A stretch of 64,000 nucleotides of DNA from contig NZ_JARVKY010000014.1 in assembly GCF_029813785.1 (NCBI RefSeq), positions 1-64,000 on the forward strand, read 5' to 3'. Position numbers and translations under genes: made by a program. The stretch is from Streptomyces sp. DH41 (lineage in GTDB: Bacteria > Actinomycetota > Actinomycetes > Streptomycetales > Streptomycetaceae). The notes below the pieces were generated by a model that worked only from the letters and a program-made list of their open reading frames with translations, was not told the DNA's origin and did no database searches. How positions within the stretch are numbered: position 1 is the stretch's first letter; every line of letters begins with the position of its first letter. This document shows positions 11,101 through 20,300 of the stretch, piece after piece.

Positions 11101-13872
11101 TGGGTGCCGCTCGCCGAGCCGCCCGCACCCGCGACGGCGGTCCGGTGGGCGGTGCTGGCGACGGCGGGTACCCGGATGGCGGACTCCCTGGCACCACCGG
11201 GTTCCGGCGTCCCGGTCCACTCCGGCCCGGCGGCGTGCGACGCGTCGCACGGGGTGGTCGTGGCGCCGTGCCCGTCGCCGCCCGGCACGTCCGGCGACGG
11301 GCGGGAACCGGCTGCCGGGCTGTTGTGGACGGCGGGCTGGGCGCTGGACCTCGTACAGCGGTGGCTCGCCGAACCGCGTCTGTCCGGCTCCCGTCTCGTC
11401 CTGGTGACGTCCGGTGCCGTCGGACCCACCGACGGCGATGCGAGTGCCGAGGGCACCGGTCGCGGCGCCGCCGGAGGTCCCGGCGCGACGGCGTCCGTGC
11501 CGCCGCACACCCCGGTCTGGGGACTGGTCCGCTCGGCCGTGCGGGAGAATCCGGGCCGCTTCGCCCTGATCGACGTGGACGAACACCCGGACTCCTGGGA
11601 AGCCGTGCCCGCCCTCGCGACCGCACCGGTACCGGAGGCGGCCGTACGCCGGGGAACGGTGTACGAACCGAAGCCGACGCCCTTGGCCACCGGAGAGCCG
11701 GAGCCGGGAACCCGACGGTCGCTCGACCCGGAAGGCACCGTCCTGGTCACCGGCGGCACCGGCTCCCTGGGCATGCTGGTGGCACGGCACCTGGTCGCCG
11801 CGCACGGCGTCCGGCATCTGCTGCTCGCCGGCCGACGCGGGCCGAACGCCCCGGGCGCACGGGATCTCGTCCGGGAGCTGGGTGAGGCGGGAGCCCGGGT
11901 GACCGTGCACGCGTGCGACGTGGCGGACCGGAGGGCGCTCGCCGCTCTGCTCGACACGGTGCCTGCGGCCCACCCGCTGACCGGTGTGGTGCACACCGCG
12001 GGCGTGCTGGACGACGGTGTCGTCGCGGCGCTCACCACCGACCGCCTGGAGCGGGTCCTGCGGCCCAAGGCCGACGCCGCGCTCGCGCTGCACGACCTGA
12101 CCCGGGGGCAGGACCTGGCCATGTTCGCGCTGTTCTCCTCGGTGGCCGGTACCTTCGGCTCGGCCGGGCAGGCCAACTACGCGGCGGCCAACTGCGTACT
12201 CGACGCCCTGGCCCGGCACCGCGTACGGCTCGGACTGCCCGGTACGTCGATCGTCTGGGGCCCGTGGCGGCAGACCGACGGCATGACAGCACACCTCGGC
12301 GACGCGGACCGGCGGCGGATGGCCCGCTCCGGGTTCGGCCCGCTCGCGCCGGAAGAGGGCCTGGCCCTCTTCGACGCCGCCGTGGCCGGTGACGACCCCG
12401 TGGTGGTGGCGGCCCGCATGGACCGGGCCGCCACGGACGGCGGCGGCCCGGCGGCGGACCCGCTGCGGACGCCTGTCGCCGGCGGGGAGAACGAAGACCG
12501 GCTCCGTCGGGCGCTCGCGGCCGCTCCCCCTGGCGAGCGGGGCGGGCTGCTGCTCGCGCGGGTCCGGGCCCTGGCGGCCCGGGTGCTCGGCCATCCGGAA
12601 GGCGCGAGCGCGATCGACGAGGACGCGCTGCTGGCGGACCTGGGGCTGGACTCCCTCGCCGCGGTCGATCTGCGCAACGCGCTCACGGCATCGACGGGGC
12701 TGGACCTGCCGTCCACGCTGGTGTTCGACTTCCCCACTCCGGCCTCGATCGCCGCCGAGCTGACCCGGCGCCATGCCGCCGAGGCACCTCGCCCCGGTAG
12801 CGCGGCCCACGACCCCGTGACCGGCGGCAGCCCGGACACCGACGACCCCGTGGCCGGCGGCCCGGTGATCAGCCGCTTGGTGACCAGCGACGTCCCCGGC
12901 GCCTTCGCGGGCTCGGTGTCCGGCGACCCGGCACGGCTCGCCGCGGCGGACCCCTCACCCGGTCGGCCGGCGCGGCGCGTCCCGGACGGCGATCCGGTCA
13001 CGGCTCCGGCCGCCCGGCCGGGATCCGAGGTACGGGCCGGGGGCGTGGCTGACACCGGGAGTGCTTCCGATTCCCTGAGCGCGCTCTTCCGTGCCGCGTG
13101 CGCCCGGGGGGAGACCTGGAACGGCATGGCTCTCCTCACCGTCGCCGCACGCCTGCGCCCGGTGTTCGGCCGGGCCGGGGCCCTCGGCGCGACGCTCGAA
13201 CCGGTCCCGCTCGCGGTGGGCGGCGCGGGACCCCGTCTCCTCTGCTTCCCTGCGCTCAGCGCGCTCTCGGGGCCTCAGGAATACGCGCGACTCGGCGCCG
13301 GACTGCGAGGACTTCGGCCGATTTCCGCGGTGCGGCATCCGGGCTTCGGCCCCGGGGAGGCGTTGCCCGGCGCCCTGGACGCGCTCGTCACCGCCCAGAC
13401 CGCCGCCGTCCGCGCGGCCGCGGCCGAGGGTCCGCTGGTGCTGCTGGGCCGGTCGGCCGGTGGCTGGGTGGCCCATGCCGTCGCCGAACGGCTGGAGTCC
13501 GAGGGCGCCGCGCCGGTGGCCGTCGTCCTGCTGGACACGTATCCCCCCGGTCACGGCGACCGGGACCGGGCGCTGTCGGCGATGACGTCGGACATGCTGC
13601 GCCGGGCGGCGGAGTCCGCCTCGGCCGACCTCGACCGGCTCACCGCCATGGCGGGGTACTTCGAGCTCTTCGGTGCCTGGAAACCCGCGCCGCTCGCCTG
13701 CCCCACCCTGTACGTACGGGCGCGTGACCCGCTGCCCGGCGCCGAGCCCGCCCCGCACTGGCGCCTGCCTCATGCGGAAGTCACCGTGCCCGGGGACCAC
13801 TTCACCATGCTGGAGGAGCACGCCCGTACCACCGCGCTCGCCGTCCACCGGTGGCTGTGCGACCGGACCTGA
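5176..13872 (+). CDS. Type I PKS1: adenylation-ACP loading, KS-AT-DH-KR-ACP, TE
   Basis: A 2898-aa polyketide synthase able to self-load, extend once or iteratively, and release. Order by residue: adenylation ligase about 10-585 (YTSGSSGSPKG, Lys575 region); ACP1 with Ser633; KS about 692-1115 (Cys865, His1000, His1039); AT about 1255-1560 (GHSVGE Ser1363; HAFH 1463-1466, the malonyl-CoA signature); DH about 1655-1950 (His1688 in HVVAGEVLLP, Asp1876); KR about 1965-2370 (GGTGSLG 2193-2199, Ser2322, Tyr2335, B-type LDD 2278-2280); ACP2 Ser2493; thioesterase about 2680-2898 (GRSAGG Ser2760, Asp2787, His2875). All catalytic residues are present, so one extension should give an alpha,beta-unsaturated acyl chain. 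The start GTG follows GAGGGG. The adenylation domain carries two low-complexity insertions and a TTA codon. It precedes PKS2 on the same strand. Confidence 0.93.
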   Translation: MGSHADIVTSLPELLKGHARRLGDKVCFQDPLRRVTYRELERRTARLAGHLTGLGLARGDRVAILLGNRVEAVESLFAVTRASGVGVPLDPESSEAELTRLLDDSGARVLITDDACLARRRSPASRPGLTVVVAEGAETAAGTGTGTGTGTGGNEDRRASRGDGVLRYEGLAGAEPRTPARDDLALDEVAWLLYTSGSSGSPKGVLSTQRNRLTPVAAGLVGVLGLSERDRVLWPLPLHHAMSQVVCVLGVTAVGASAVLLPRFSVAGVLGELRRQDAVFTLLGGVPTTYAALLDAVRGEGGSRLGDEDDSENGGNGKLHGQHDNGVDGDGGGQDDSVSHKALGREDGRESRGGLGAPALRGCVSGGAAAGPGFREVFEAVCRVPYLEHYGSTEAGPVTMAAPGEATAPGTCGRVLPGTRVRVGGGADGRDTGEGELWVGGPGVMAGYHGRPEATAEVLRDGWLRTGDLARIDDAGELALIGRVGDLIVRGGVNIHPSEVEAVLRRLPGVADAAVAGRPHPVFGEVPVGYLVPEPGGGALDRGRVLAACRAELSGFKIPAELYEVADIPRTVSGKIRRRELGSRPARALGAETAGEPAQDLLTLVREEAAAVLGCTAQAVEPGTALRDLGMDSLAATVLRERLSAATGVPLSEAVAFDFPTAATLAAHLGARHAAAPAGAGSARRSVAHTDDDPVVIVGMACRYPGDVTSPEELWRLVADGRDAIGPFPADRGWDTGTLYDPEPGRPGRTYVREGGFLTGVDRFDPAFFGISPREAPAMDPQHRLLLEVAWEAFEHAGLLPAALRGSATGVYVGLMYSDYARRLTNTPEHVEGYLGLGNAGSVASGRIAYTFGLEGPALTVDTACSSSLVALHLAAQALRRRECAFALAGGATVMSGPSSFVEFSRQRALAPDGRCKAFGASADGTAWAEGAGMLLLGRLSEARRAGLPVLAVVRGSAVNQDGASNGLTAPHGPAQQRVIRQALADAGLTFDDVDAVEAHGTGTRLGDVIEAEAFFATYGRQGRRRPLRLGSVKSNIGHSQAAAGVAGVIKMVQAMRHSVLPRTLHADEPTPRVDWSTEGITLLNRAEEWPAADRPRRAGVSSFGISGTNAHVLLEEAPRNGEAAPRYAVGDGRAGASGGGAAPGTGGAGLTPSPGDAVRAEPAAVAFPVSARSVPGLRAQARRLHDHVAAAPEADPLDVAYSLATTRTAFEHRAVVVARDRAELLGSLRAVAGGGTGAEAAGDGHRPGVHTGVSRRRGPLALLFTGQGSQRAGMGRELYASRDLHPAFARSFDECCALLDPLLPVPLREVVFTEPRGRTDERAASLLHTTRYTQPALFALETALFRQFEAWGVRPDLVAGHSVGEVTAAHVAGVLSLADACTLVAARGRLMDALPPGGAMAAVGAGPDEVSAHLAASGCAAEIAAVNGPSAVVVSGDESAVREIVAHFRERGRAARPLRVGHAFHSALVEPVLADFADAVGRLSFAAPRLPLVSAVPGREATDEELSTPEFWVEHVRRPVRFAESVTHLAERGAAHYVELGPDGVLTGLVRDCLAASGEGGTPRDADPAPGSGRGPAPQVLPTLRGNRPEAKALLDTLAALHARGVPVDWRAVFAGRGGGRVALPTYAFQRRRYWLEQEPAPERPPVSSPAGPAHPFLRSATRTADDDGMLLTGLLSVREQPWLADHVVAGEVLLPATAFVEMALHAGEAVGAAVVDELVLTAPLALPREDAVELQVKVAGPDDAGRRQVLFHSRPYTPVGDRPWLRHAVGTLAPRQPLSGPDASTESPGGPRPYAPWPPEAALPLHAHADGPGSGPYERLAAAGLRYGLAFQGMRAAWRHGEELYADVVLPDAARVAHPETDGPRFLLHPALLDAALHAVALDGLVTDLSGTAGPAGARLSLPFAFGGVRVRTTRVERVRVRVTPGADGRAAVELTDETGAPVVSVRSLALRPLPRTGSPVLDARSGALHRTDWVPLAEPPAPATAVRWAVLATAGTRMADSLAPPGSGVPVHSGPAACDASHGVVVAPCPSPPGTSGDGREPAAGLLWTAGWALDLVQRWLAEPRLSGSRLVLVTSGAVGPTDGDASAEGTGRGAAGGPGATASVPPHTPVWGLVRSAVRENPGRFALIDVDEHPDSWEAVPALATAPVPEAAVRRGTVYEPKPTPLATGEPEPGTRRSLDPEGTVLVTGGTGSLGMLVARHLVAAHGVRHLLLAGRRGPNAPGARDLVRELGEAGARVTVHACDVADRRALAALLDTVPAAHPLTGVVHTAGVLDDGVVAALTTDRLERVLRPKADAALALHDLTRGQDLAMFALFSSVAGTFGSAGQANYAAANCVLDALARHRVRLGLPGTSIVWGPWRQTDGMTAHLGDADRRRMARSGFGPLAPEEGLALFDAAVAGDDPVVVAARMDRAATDGGGPAADPLRTPVAGGENEDRLRRALAAAPPGERGGLLLARVRALAARVLGHPEGASAIDEDALLADLGLDSLAAVDLRNALTASTGLDLPSTLVFDFPTPASIAAELTRRHAAEAPRPGSAAHDPVTGGSPDTDDPVAGGPVISRLVTSDVPGAFAGSVSGDPARLAAADPSPGRPARRVPDGDPVTAPAARPGSEVRAGGVADTGSASDSLSALFRAACARGETWNGMALLTVAARLRPVFGRAGALGATLEPVPLAVGGAGPRLLCFPALSALSGPQEYARLGAGLRGLRPISAVRHPGFGPGEALPGALDALVTAQTAAVRAAAAEGPLVLLGRSAGGWVAHAVAERLESEGAAPVAVVLLDTYPPGHGDRDRALSAMTSDMLRRAAESASADLDRLTAMAGYFELFGAWKPAPLACPTLYVRARDPLPGAEPAPHWRLPHAEVTVPGDHFTMLEEHARTTALAVHRWLCDRT
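5599..5628 (+). repeat. In-frame (GGGACC)x5 microsatellite inside PKS1 adenylation domain
   Basis: Five perfect tandem hexamers encode a Thr-Gly run in a surface segment about 50 codons before the P-loop. A multiple of 3, so copy-number change would keep frame. Confidence 0.95.
6565..6567 (+). other. TTA leucine codon in PKS1 (possible bldA control point)
   Basis: Codon 464, in the DGWLRTGD segment, is TTA. In Streptomyces TTA is read by the single developmentally controlled bldA tRNA, so translation of this PKS may depend on it. I found no other in-frame TTA in the genes I called. Confidence 0.85.
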
Positions 13873-14350
13873 GGTCGCCCCACGAGGCGGCCTCGCCCGG
13901 CCCGTTCAGCCCGTTCGGTCCGTTTGGTCCGTTCAGTCCGTTCGGTCCGTGTGGAATCGTCCCGTGCCATCTCCTGACCGGACCGGGCGCGTCTGGTCGT
14001 TCTGCTTGACGATCTTCAGGGGCTGTGGCCTGTCTCTGTGCGCGGCGCCCGGATCCTCTGTTGGACCGGTCGGTCCGGCGACGCGTTCGGCCCTCTCCCG
14101 GCGCGGTCCGGGCTTTCCCCGTTCGTCCCGGCCGAACACCTTCCAAGTGTTCACCCGAGCGGCTGAACCTGGCGCGTTGGGGCATTGGCGATCTGGGACG
14201 TACAACCGCCCGAAGGCCATGCGCTCTTGGGCTCCCCCCAGCCTTGTGCCGATGCAACCGGTGTCGCATGTTCGATGCGAGGCGCGGCGCGGAGTGCTCC
14301 GGGAACCGGCCGCGTCCCCCGGCTTCTTCGTGGTGAGGGACTGACAGCCC
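13873..14350 (+). other. 478-bp intergenic region between PKS1 and PKS2
   Basis: It begins with a 9-bp tandem repeat (listed separately). The rest shows no gene with supported coding character. A weak ribosome site (GAGGGA) precedes the PKS2 ATG. The length suggests PKS2 has its own promoter, but no convincing promoter hexamers stood out. Confidence 0.5.
13902..13946 (+). repeat. Five tandem 9-bp units just after PKS1 stop
   Basis: Units of the form CCGTTCGGT (variants CCGTTCAGC, CCGTTTGGT, CCGTTCAGT) run at an exact 9-bp period from 13902, with a sixth degenerate copy after. The array starts 29 bp past the PKS1 stop. It lacks the dyad symmetry of a terminator. Confidence 0.85.
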
Positions 14351-17300
14351 ATGCGTGTGCGATCCGGCGTCGAGGAACCAGGAGCGGGTCGGGACGAACC
14401 GGTCGCGGTCGTCGGAGCCGCCTGTCGGTTCCCTGGTGAGGTGCGCTCTCTCACCTCCCTGTGGCGGTTGCTGATGGCACGTCGGGACGCGGCGCGGGAA
14501 GTGCCTCGTGAGCGGTGGGCGCAGGCGGAACTGGCCGGCCTTCCCGCCCAGGTGGCGGAGAGACTGCGCTACGGCTGCTTCCTGGACGACGATGTCTACG
14601 CCTACGAGCCGGAGTTCTTCGGGATCAACGCGCAGGAAGCGCCCTGGGTGGATCCGGAACACCGGTTGCTGTCCGAGGTGGTCTGGGAGGCCATCGAGCA
14701 CGCCGGCATTCCCGCCGAACGGCTGTCGGGCACGCCGACGGGCATGTTCTTCGGTATCTACCAGAAGGACTACATGCTGCGGGTGCAGCGACCTCTTGAA
14801 GAGGTCAACGCCTACGCGATGTACACCGGCTTCGACAGCATCGGCCCCGGCCGCGTGGGGTTCATGCTGAACCTCAGGGGACCTCAGGTCGTCGTGGAGA
14901 GCGCCTGCGCGTCCGGGCTGGTCGCCGTGCACACCGCCTGCCAGAGCCTGCGGAGCGGCGAGTCGGATGTCGCCCTGGCCGGGGCCGCCATGCTGACTCT
15001 GGGACCCGAGGGCGTCATCGCCCCCGCGCTGTGGGGCGTGTTCTCCCCCACCGGCCGCTGCCACGCCTTCGACGCCGCCGCCGACGGCTACGTACGCGGA
15101 GAGGGCTGCGGCGTGGTCGTACTCAAGCGCCTTTCGGACGCGGTACGGGCCGGGGATCGCGTACTGGCGGTACTGCGCGGCACGGCGGTCAACCAGAACG
15201 GCCGGGGCACACGGCTGAGCGCTCCCTCGGAGCCGGCACAGATCGATCTCTACCGGCTGGCACTGGAGCGCGCCGGCGTAGAGGCCGGTGACGTCGGCAT
15301 GGTGGAGGCGCACGGCCCGGGCACCGCGGTGGGCGACCCCATCGAGTTCGCGGCGGTGGCCGCGGTCTACGGCAAGGGCCGGGACCGGTGCGCGCTCGGC
15401 TCGGTGAAGACGAACATCGGCCACACCGAGCCGGTGTCCGGCGTAGCGGGACTGCTGAAGGCGATCGCCTCCTTGCGGCACGGCACGGTGCCGGCCAGTC
15501 TGCACTTCCGCGACTGGAATCCGCAGATCGACCCCAGCGGCACACGGCTGTTCGTGCCCACCGAGAGCACCGAGTGGCCGGTGCGGGGCCGCACGCGGCT
15601 GGCCGCCGTGTCGTCCTTCGGTATCAGCGGCACCAACGTCCATGTCGTGCTGGAGCAGCCTCCCGCTCCCACCCCCTCCCCCGCCCGGCGCGCGACCCCT
15701 TCGGTTCCCGTCGGCGGTTCCGGCACGGGCCAAGGTGGCGACGCGTTGCGTGTGTTCCCGTTGTCGGCGGGCACGCCAGTGGCCCTGCGGTCCGCGGCCG
15801 GGCGCCTGGCCCAGTGGCTGAGGGCGGGGGGATCGCGGGTACCGCTCGGCGACGTGGCGCACACGCTTGCCGTGCGGCGCTCGCCTGCCCGGGAACGTGC
15901 CGCTGTCGTCGCCGCCGACCGGTCGGAGCTGACGGCACGGCTGGAGGAACTGGCGACGGGGGCCGCGCCCCTCGCCGGGGTGGCGACCGGCAGGGCGGTA
16001 CGGGACGCCGGACAGGGCGTGGTGTGGGTCTTCTCCGGGCACGGCTCGCAGTGGGCGGGGATGTGCCGGCGACTCCTCGACCGAGACCCGCGGTTCACCC
16101 GGGTCATCGACGAACTCGAACCACTGGTCGCCGAGGAGTCCGGCTTCTCCCTGCGTGAGACCCTGGACCGCCCCGAGGTGGTGACCGGGTTCGACCGGGT
16201 GCAGCCGGTGATCTTCGCCGTCCAGTTGGGGCTGGCGGCGATGTGGCGGTCCCACGGTGTGGAGCCGACGGCCGTGATCGGCCACTCCATGGGCGAGGTG
16301 GCCGCCGCGGTCGCCGCGGGGGCGCTCAGCGTCCGGCAGGGGGTGCGGGTCATCTGCCGGCGGTCGCGTCTGATCCTGCGGACCGCCGGGCAGGGGCTGA
16401 TGGCCTCGGTCGCACTGGGGCGTGCCGAGGTCGAACGGCTGCTGGCGGAACAGGACGTGCGGGGGGTCGGCGTCGCGGTCGTCGCGTCGCCGGAGAACAC
16501 CGTGATCGGCGGGGATGCCGACCGCATCCGCCGGCTCGCCGAGGAGTGGGACGCGCGCGGCGTGGGCATCCGCGTGGTCGAGGTGGACGTCGCCTCGCAC
16601 ACCGCCCACATGGACCCCATCCTGCCCGACCTCGCCGACGCCCTCGCCGACGTCAGCGGCGGGCCGCCGGTGGCGGCCTTCTACAGCACCGTCACCGAGG
16701 ACCCGCGCGCGCACACCGCTTTCGACGCCGCCTACTGGTCGGACAACCTCCGCCGTGAGGTGCGCTTCGCCGACGCGGTGCGGGCCGCGGCCGAGGACGG
16801 GCACCGGCTGTTCGTCGAGATCGGTCCGCATCCGGTACTGGCCCACCCGGTGCAGGCCACTCTCAGCGCCCACGGTCACAGCGGCACCGCGGTCGTACCG
16901 TCCCTGCTCCGCGACACCGACGACGCGCTGGCGTTCCACACCCACGTGGCGGCGCTGCACTGCGCCGGCCACCCGCTGGACTGGGCCGACCGGTACGGCG
17001 ACGGCGACCTGGCCGACGTACCGCCGACCACCTGGGAGCGCACGCGGTACGTCGTCGAACCCTCCCCGCTGCGGCAGTCGGCCGGGACCCACTCGTCCCC
17101 CGCCGCGCATCCGCTGACCGGGCCGCACACCGCGGACCCGGACGGTGAGGGCCGCCACCTGTGGCAGACCCGCGTCACCCCGGCGACCCTGCCCTGGCTG
17201 GGCGCACACCGCGTCAACGACGTCGCGGTGGTACCCGGCGCCGCTCTGTGCGAGATGGCCGTCGCCGCCGCGGCCGACCTGTTCAACGCCGGTGCGGAGC

Positions 17301-20300
17301 GTCTGCGCGTCACCGGCGTCGAACTGGAACGGCTGCTGCTGCCGGCCGCCGACGGCACGCCGGTCACCGCCACCGCCGAGGCGGCCGGCCCGGACATCGC
17401 ACGCTGGCGCCTGCTCAGCACCGTTTCCGACGGCACCTCCGTCCAGCACGCGCAGGCGCGTCTGCACGTCATGCCGGAAGACGGACCCGTCCCGCAGGGC
17501 ATCGATCCGCAGCGGCTGCCGGCGGAGTTCCCGGATGCCGTGGACGCGTCGGACGTCTACCGGCAGATGCGCGAAGAGCGGGGTGTGCACCACGGCCCGG
17601 CGTTCCTCGGCCTGCAGTCGCTGCACGCCGACGGGGCTCCGGCGGACCGTGCGGGCGCCCGCCTCCTGGCCCGTCTTCGGGTACCCGACGAAGGACGGGC
17701 CGGAGCGCAGTCCCTGCACTGTCATCCCGTGGCCCTGGACACATGCCTCCAGGCCGTCGCGGGCGCCGTACTGCGTACCGGCACGGTGCCCACCGGTGGC
17801 ATCCTGCCCCGGCGCGTCGAGGAGCTTCGGCTGTACGGGAGGGTGCCGCTGAGCGGGTACTGCCTGGTCACTCTCACAGGGGTGGAGGGCGGCCGGTACA
17901 CGGCGGACTTCCGGCTGTGGGCCGACGACGGGTCGGTGGCCGCCGACGCCACCGGAGTGGAGTTCCGGCACGTGCCCGCCGAGAGCGCCCAGGAGCGCTT
18001 CGCCGCCCGTCTGCTCCAGGTCTCCTGGGAGCCCGGTGAGAGCCCGGCGTCGAGCACCGCGACCGGTACCTGGGCCCTCCTGGCCGAAGCCGGACGTGAA
18101 CCGTACGCGAGAGACCTGGCCGCGGCTCTTCAGGAGCAGGGCGCCACTGTGGACGTCCGGGCGCTCGCCCGAGACGGAGCCCGGGAGGACGGCACCGCAC
18201 CGGTGGGGACGCCCGGGCCCGGCGATCCGGCACCGCAGGCAGTGGTGTATCTGCCGGCGTCGGGCACGGAATCCGACGGTGTGTCTCCCGACCACCGGGC
18301 GCGGGAGCAGGTCGCCCGCCTGGTGGAGACGGCGCGTGCGCTCGCACGGACCGCGGAGGGCGAGAGGGTGCCACGTCTGTGGACCCTGACCGCCACCGCG
18401 CAGCGGGTCGCACCCGGGGACCGGCCGGACCTGGGGCAGGCGGGTCTGCGCGGGCTGGTCCGCGTCCTGAGCTACGAACACCCCGAACTGCGCCCCAGCG
18501 TCCTGGACGTCGACGTGCGGACGCCGGTCGCCGAGGTCGCCCGGGAACTGCTGTCCTGCCCCGACGAGCAGGACGAGATCGCCTACCGGCTCGGGACCCG
18601 CCACCTGGCCCGGTTGTGCGGCGCGCCGCTGGACGGACGCGAGCGCCGTCGCATCACCGTCGACCGCGGGCACGACCGGGTGGCACTGCACCTCGCGCGC
18701 CCCGGTGATCTGGACTCCTTCGAGTTCGTCGCCCAGTCCCGCCACCGGCCCGGCCCGGGCGAGGTCGAGGTCCAGGTCGACGCCACCAGTGTCAACTTCA
18801 TCAACGTGCTCCAGACCATGGGCGTCTATCAGCGCTTCGGCGTGGGCGAGGAGCGCCCGGACGTCAGCGCGTTCGACGGTGCGGGCGTCGTCACCGCCGT
18901 CGGCGACGGCGTCGAGGGCGTGCGGGAGGGCGACCGGGTCGCCGCGATGTTCGTGGAGGGGAGCCAGACGACCGTCATGTCCTCCTTCGCGACCGTCCGC
19001 GCCGACTGCCTCCTGCCGGTGCCGGACGAGGTGCGGACGCAGGTCGCCGCCGGCCTGCCGTGCGCCTACCTGACCGCCTGGTACGCCCTGCGGCACCTGG
19101 CGCGGCTGAGGCCGGGAGAGAAGGTGCTCATCCACTCGGCGAGCGGCGGCACAGGTCTGGCCGCGCTGAGCCTCGCGCGGGCCTGCGGCGCAGAGGTCTG
19201 GGCGACCGCGGGCAGCGAGGCCAAGCGGGCCTACCTGCGCGGCCTGGGCGTCGCGCACGTCATGGACTCCCGCACGCTGGACTTCGCCGACCGGGTGCGC
19301 GACCTCACCGGGGGCCGCGGCCTCGACGTCGTACTCAACTCGCTCACCGGACCGGCACAGTCCGCCAGTCTCGGCCTGCTGGCGCACCGGGGCCGGTTCC
19401 TCGAACTCGGCAAGCGGGACATCTACGCCAACACCCGGCTGGGGCTGCTGCCCTTCCGCCGCAACGTCACCTTCGCCGCCGTCGACGTGCTGATGATGAT
19501 GCAGCAGGACCCGGGCCTGCTCGCCGAGGGCTACCGGGAACTCGGCGGCATGCTCGCGGACGGCACCCTGCCGCTGCTGCCGGTCACCGGGCACCCCGTC
19601 ACCGAGGCGTCGTCGGTGTTCCACACCATGGCATCCGCCCGGCACACCGGCAAACTCGTCCTCACCTGGCCCGCCGAGGGAGCCGACACCCTGCCCGTGC
19701 GACCGGAGGACGTCCCCGTCGTCCGGCCCGACGCGAGCTACCTGGTCACCGGTGGCCTCGGCGGACTGGGGCTCCTGGTCGCCCGGTGGCTGGCCGGGCG
19801 GGGTGCGGCGGCCGTCGTACTCACCTCCCGCAGCGCCCCCTCACCGGCCGCCCGAACCGCCCTCGACGCCATCGCCGCCGACTTCGGCACGCGCGTCGAG
19901 GTGGTGTGCGGGGACCTCGCCGAGCCGGGCGTCGCCGACACCCTCGTGCGAGCCGCCCTGGAGACGGGTCACCCGCTGCGCGGCGTCGTCCATGCCGCGG
20001 CCGTCGTCGAGGACGCCACCGTCGCCAATCTCTCCCCCGGTCTCCTGGAGAAGGTCTGGCGTCCCAAGGCGACCGGTGCCTGGCTGCTCCACCACGCCAC
20101 GGTCGGCCAGGAACTGGACTGGTGGGTCAGCTTCTCCTCCGCCGCGTCCCTGCTGGGCAACCCCGGGCAGGGCGCCTACGCGGCCGCCAACGCCTGGCTG
20201 GACGAGTTCACCTCCTGGCGCCGGGCCCAGGGTCTGTCGACGACCTGCGTCAACTGGGGACCGTGGGCGGAGGTCGGCCGCGGCGTGGGGATGGAGGACC

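Noticed and set aside
13802..19645. A 1947-codon open frame on the minus strand opposite PKS2
   Set aside because: It opposes a PKS with all catalytic motifs and gives low-complexity Arg/Gly/His-rich protein without recognisable domains; very high GC removes stops from antisense frames.
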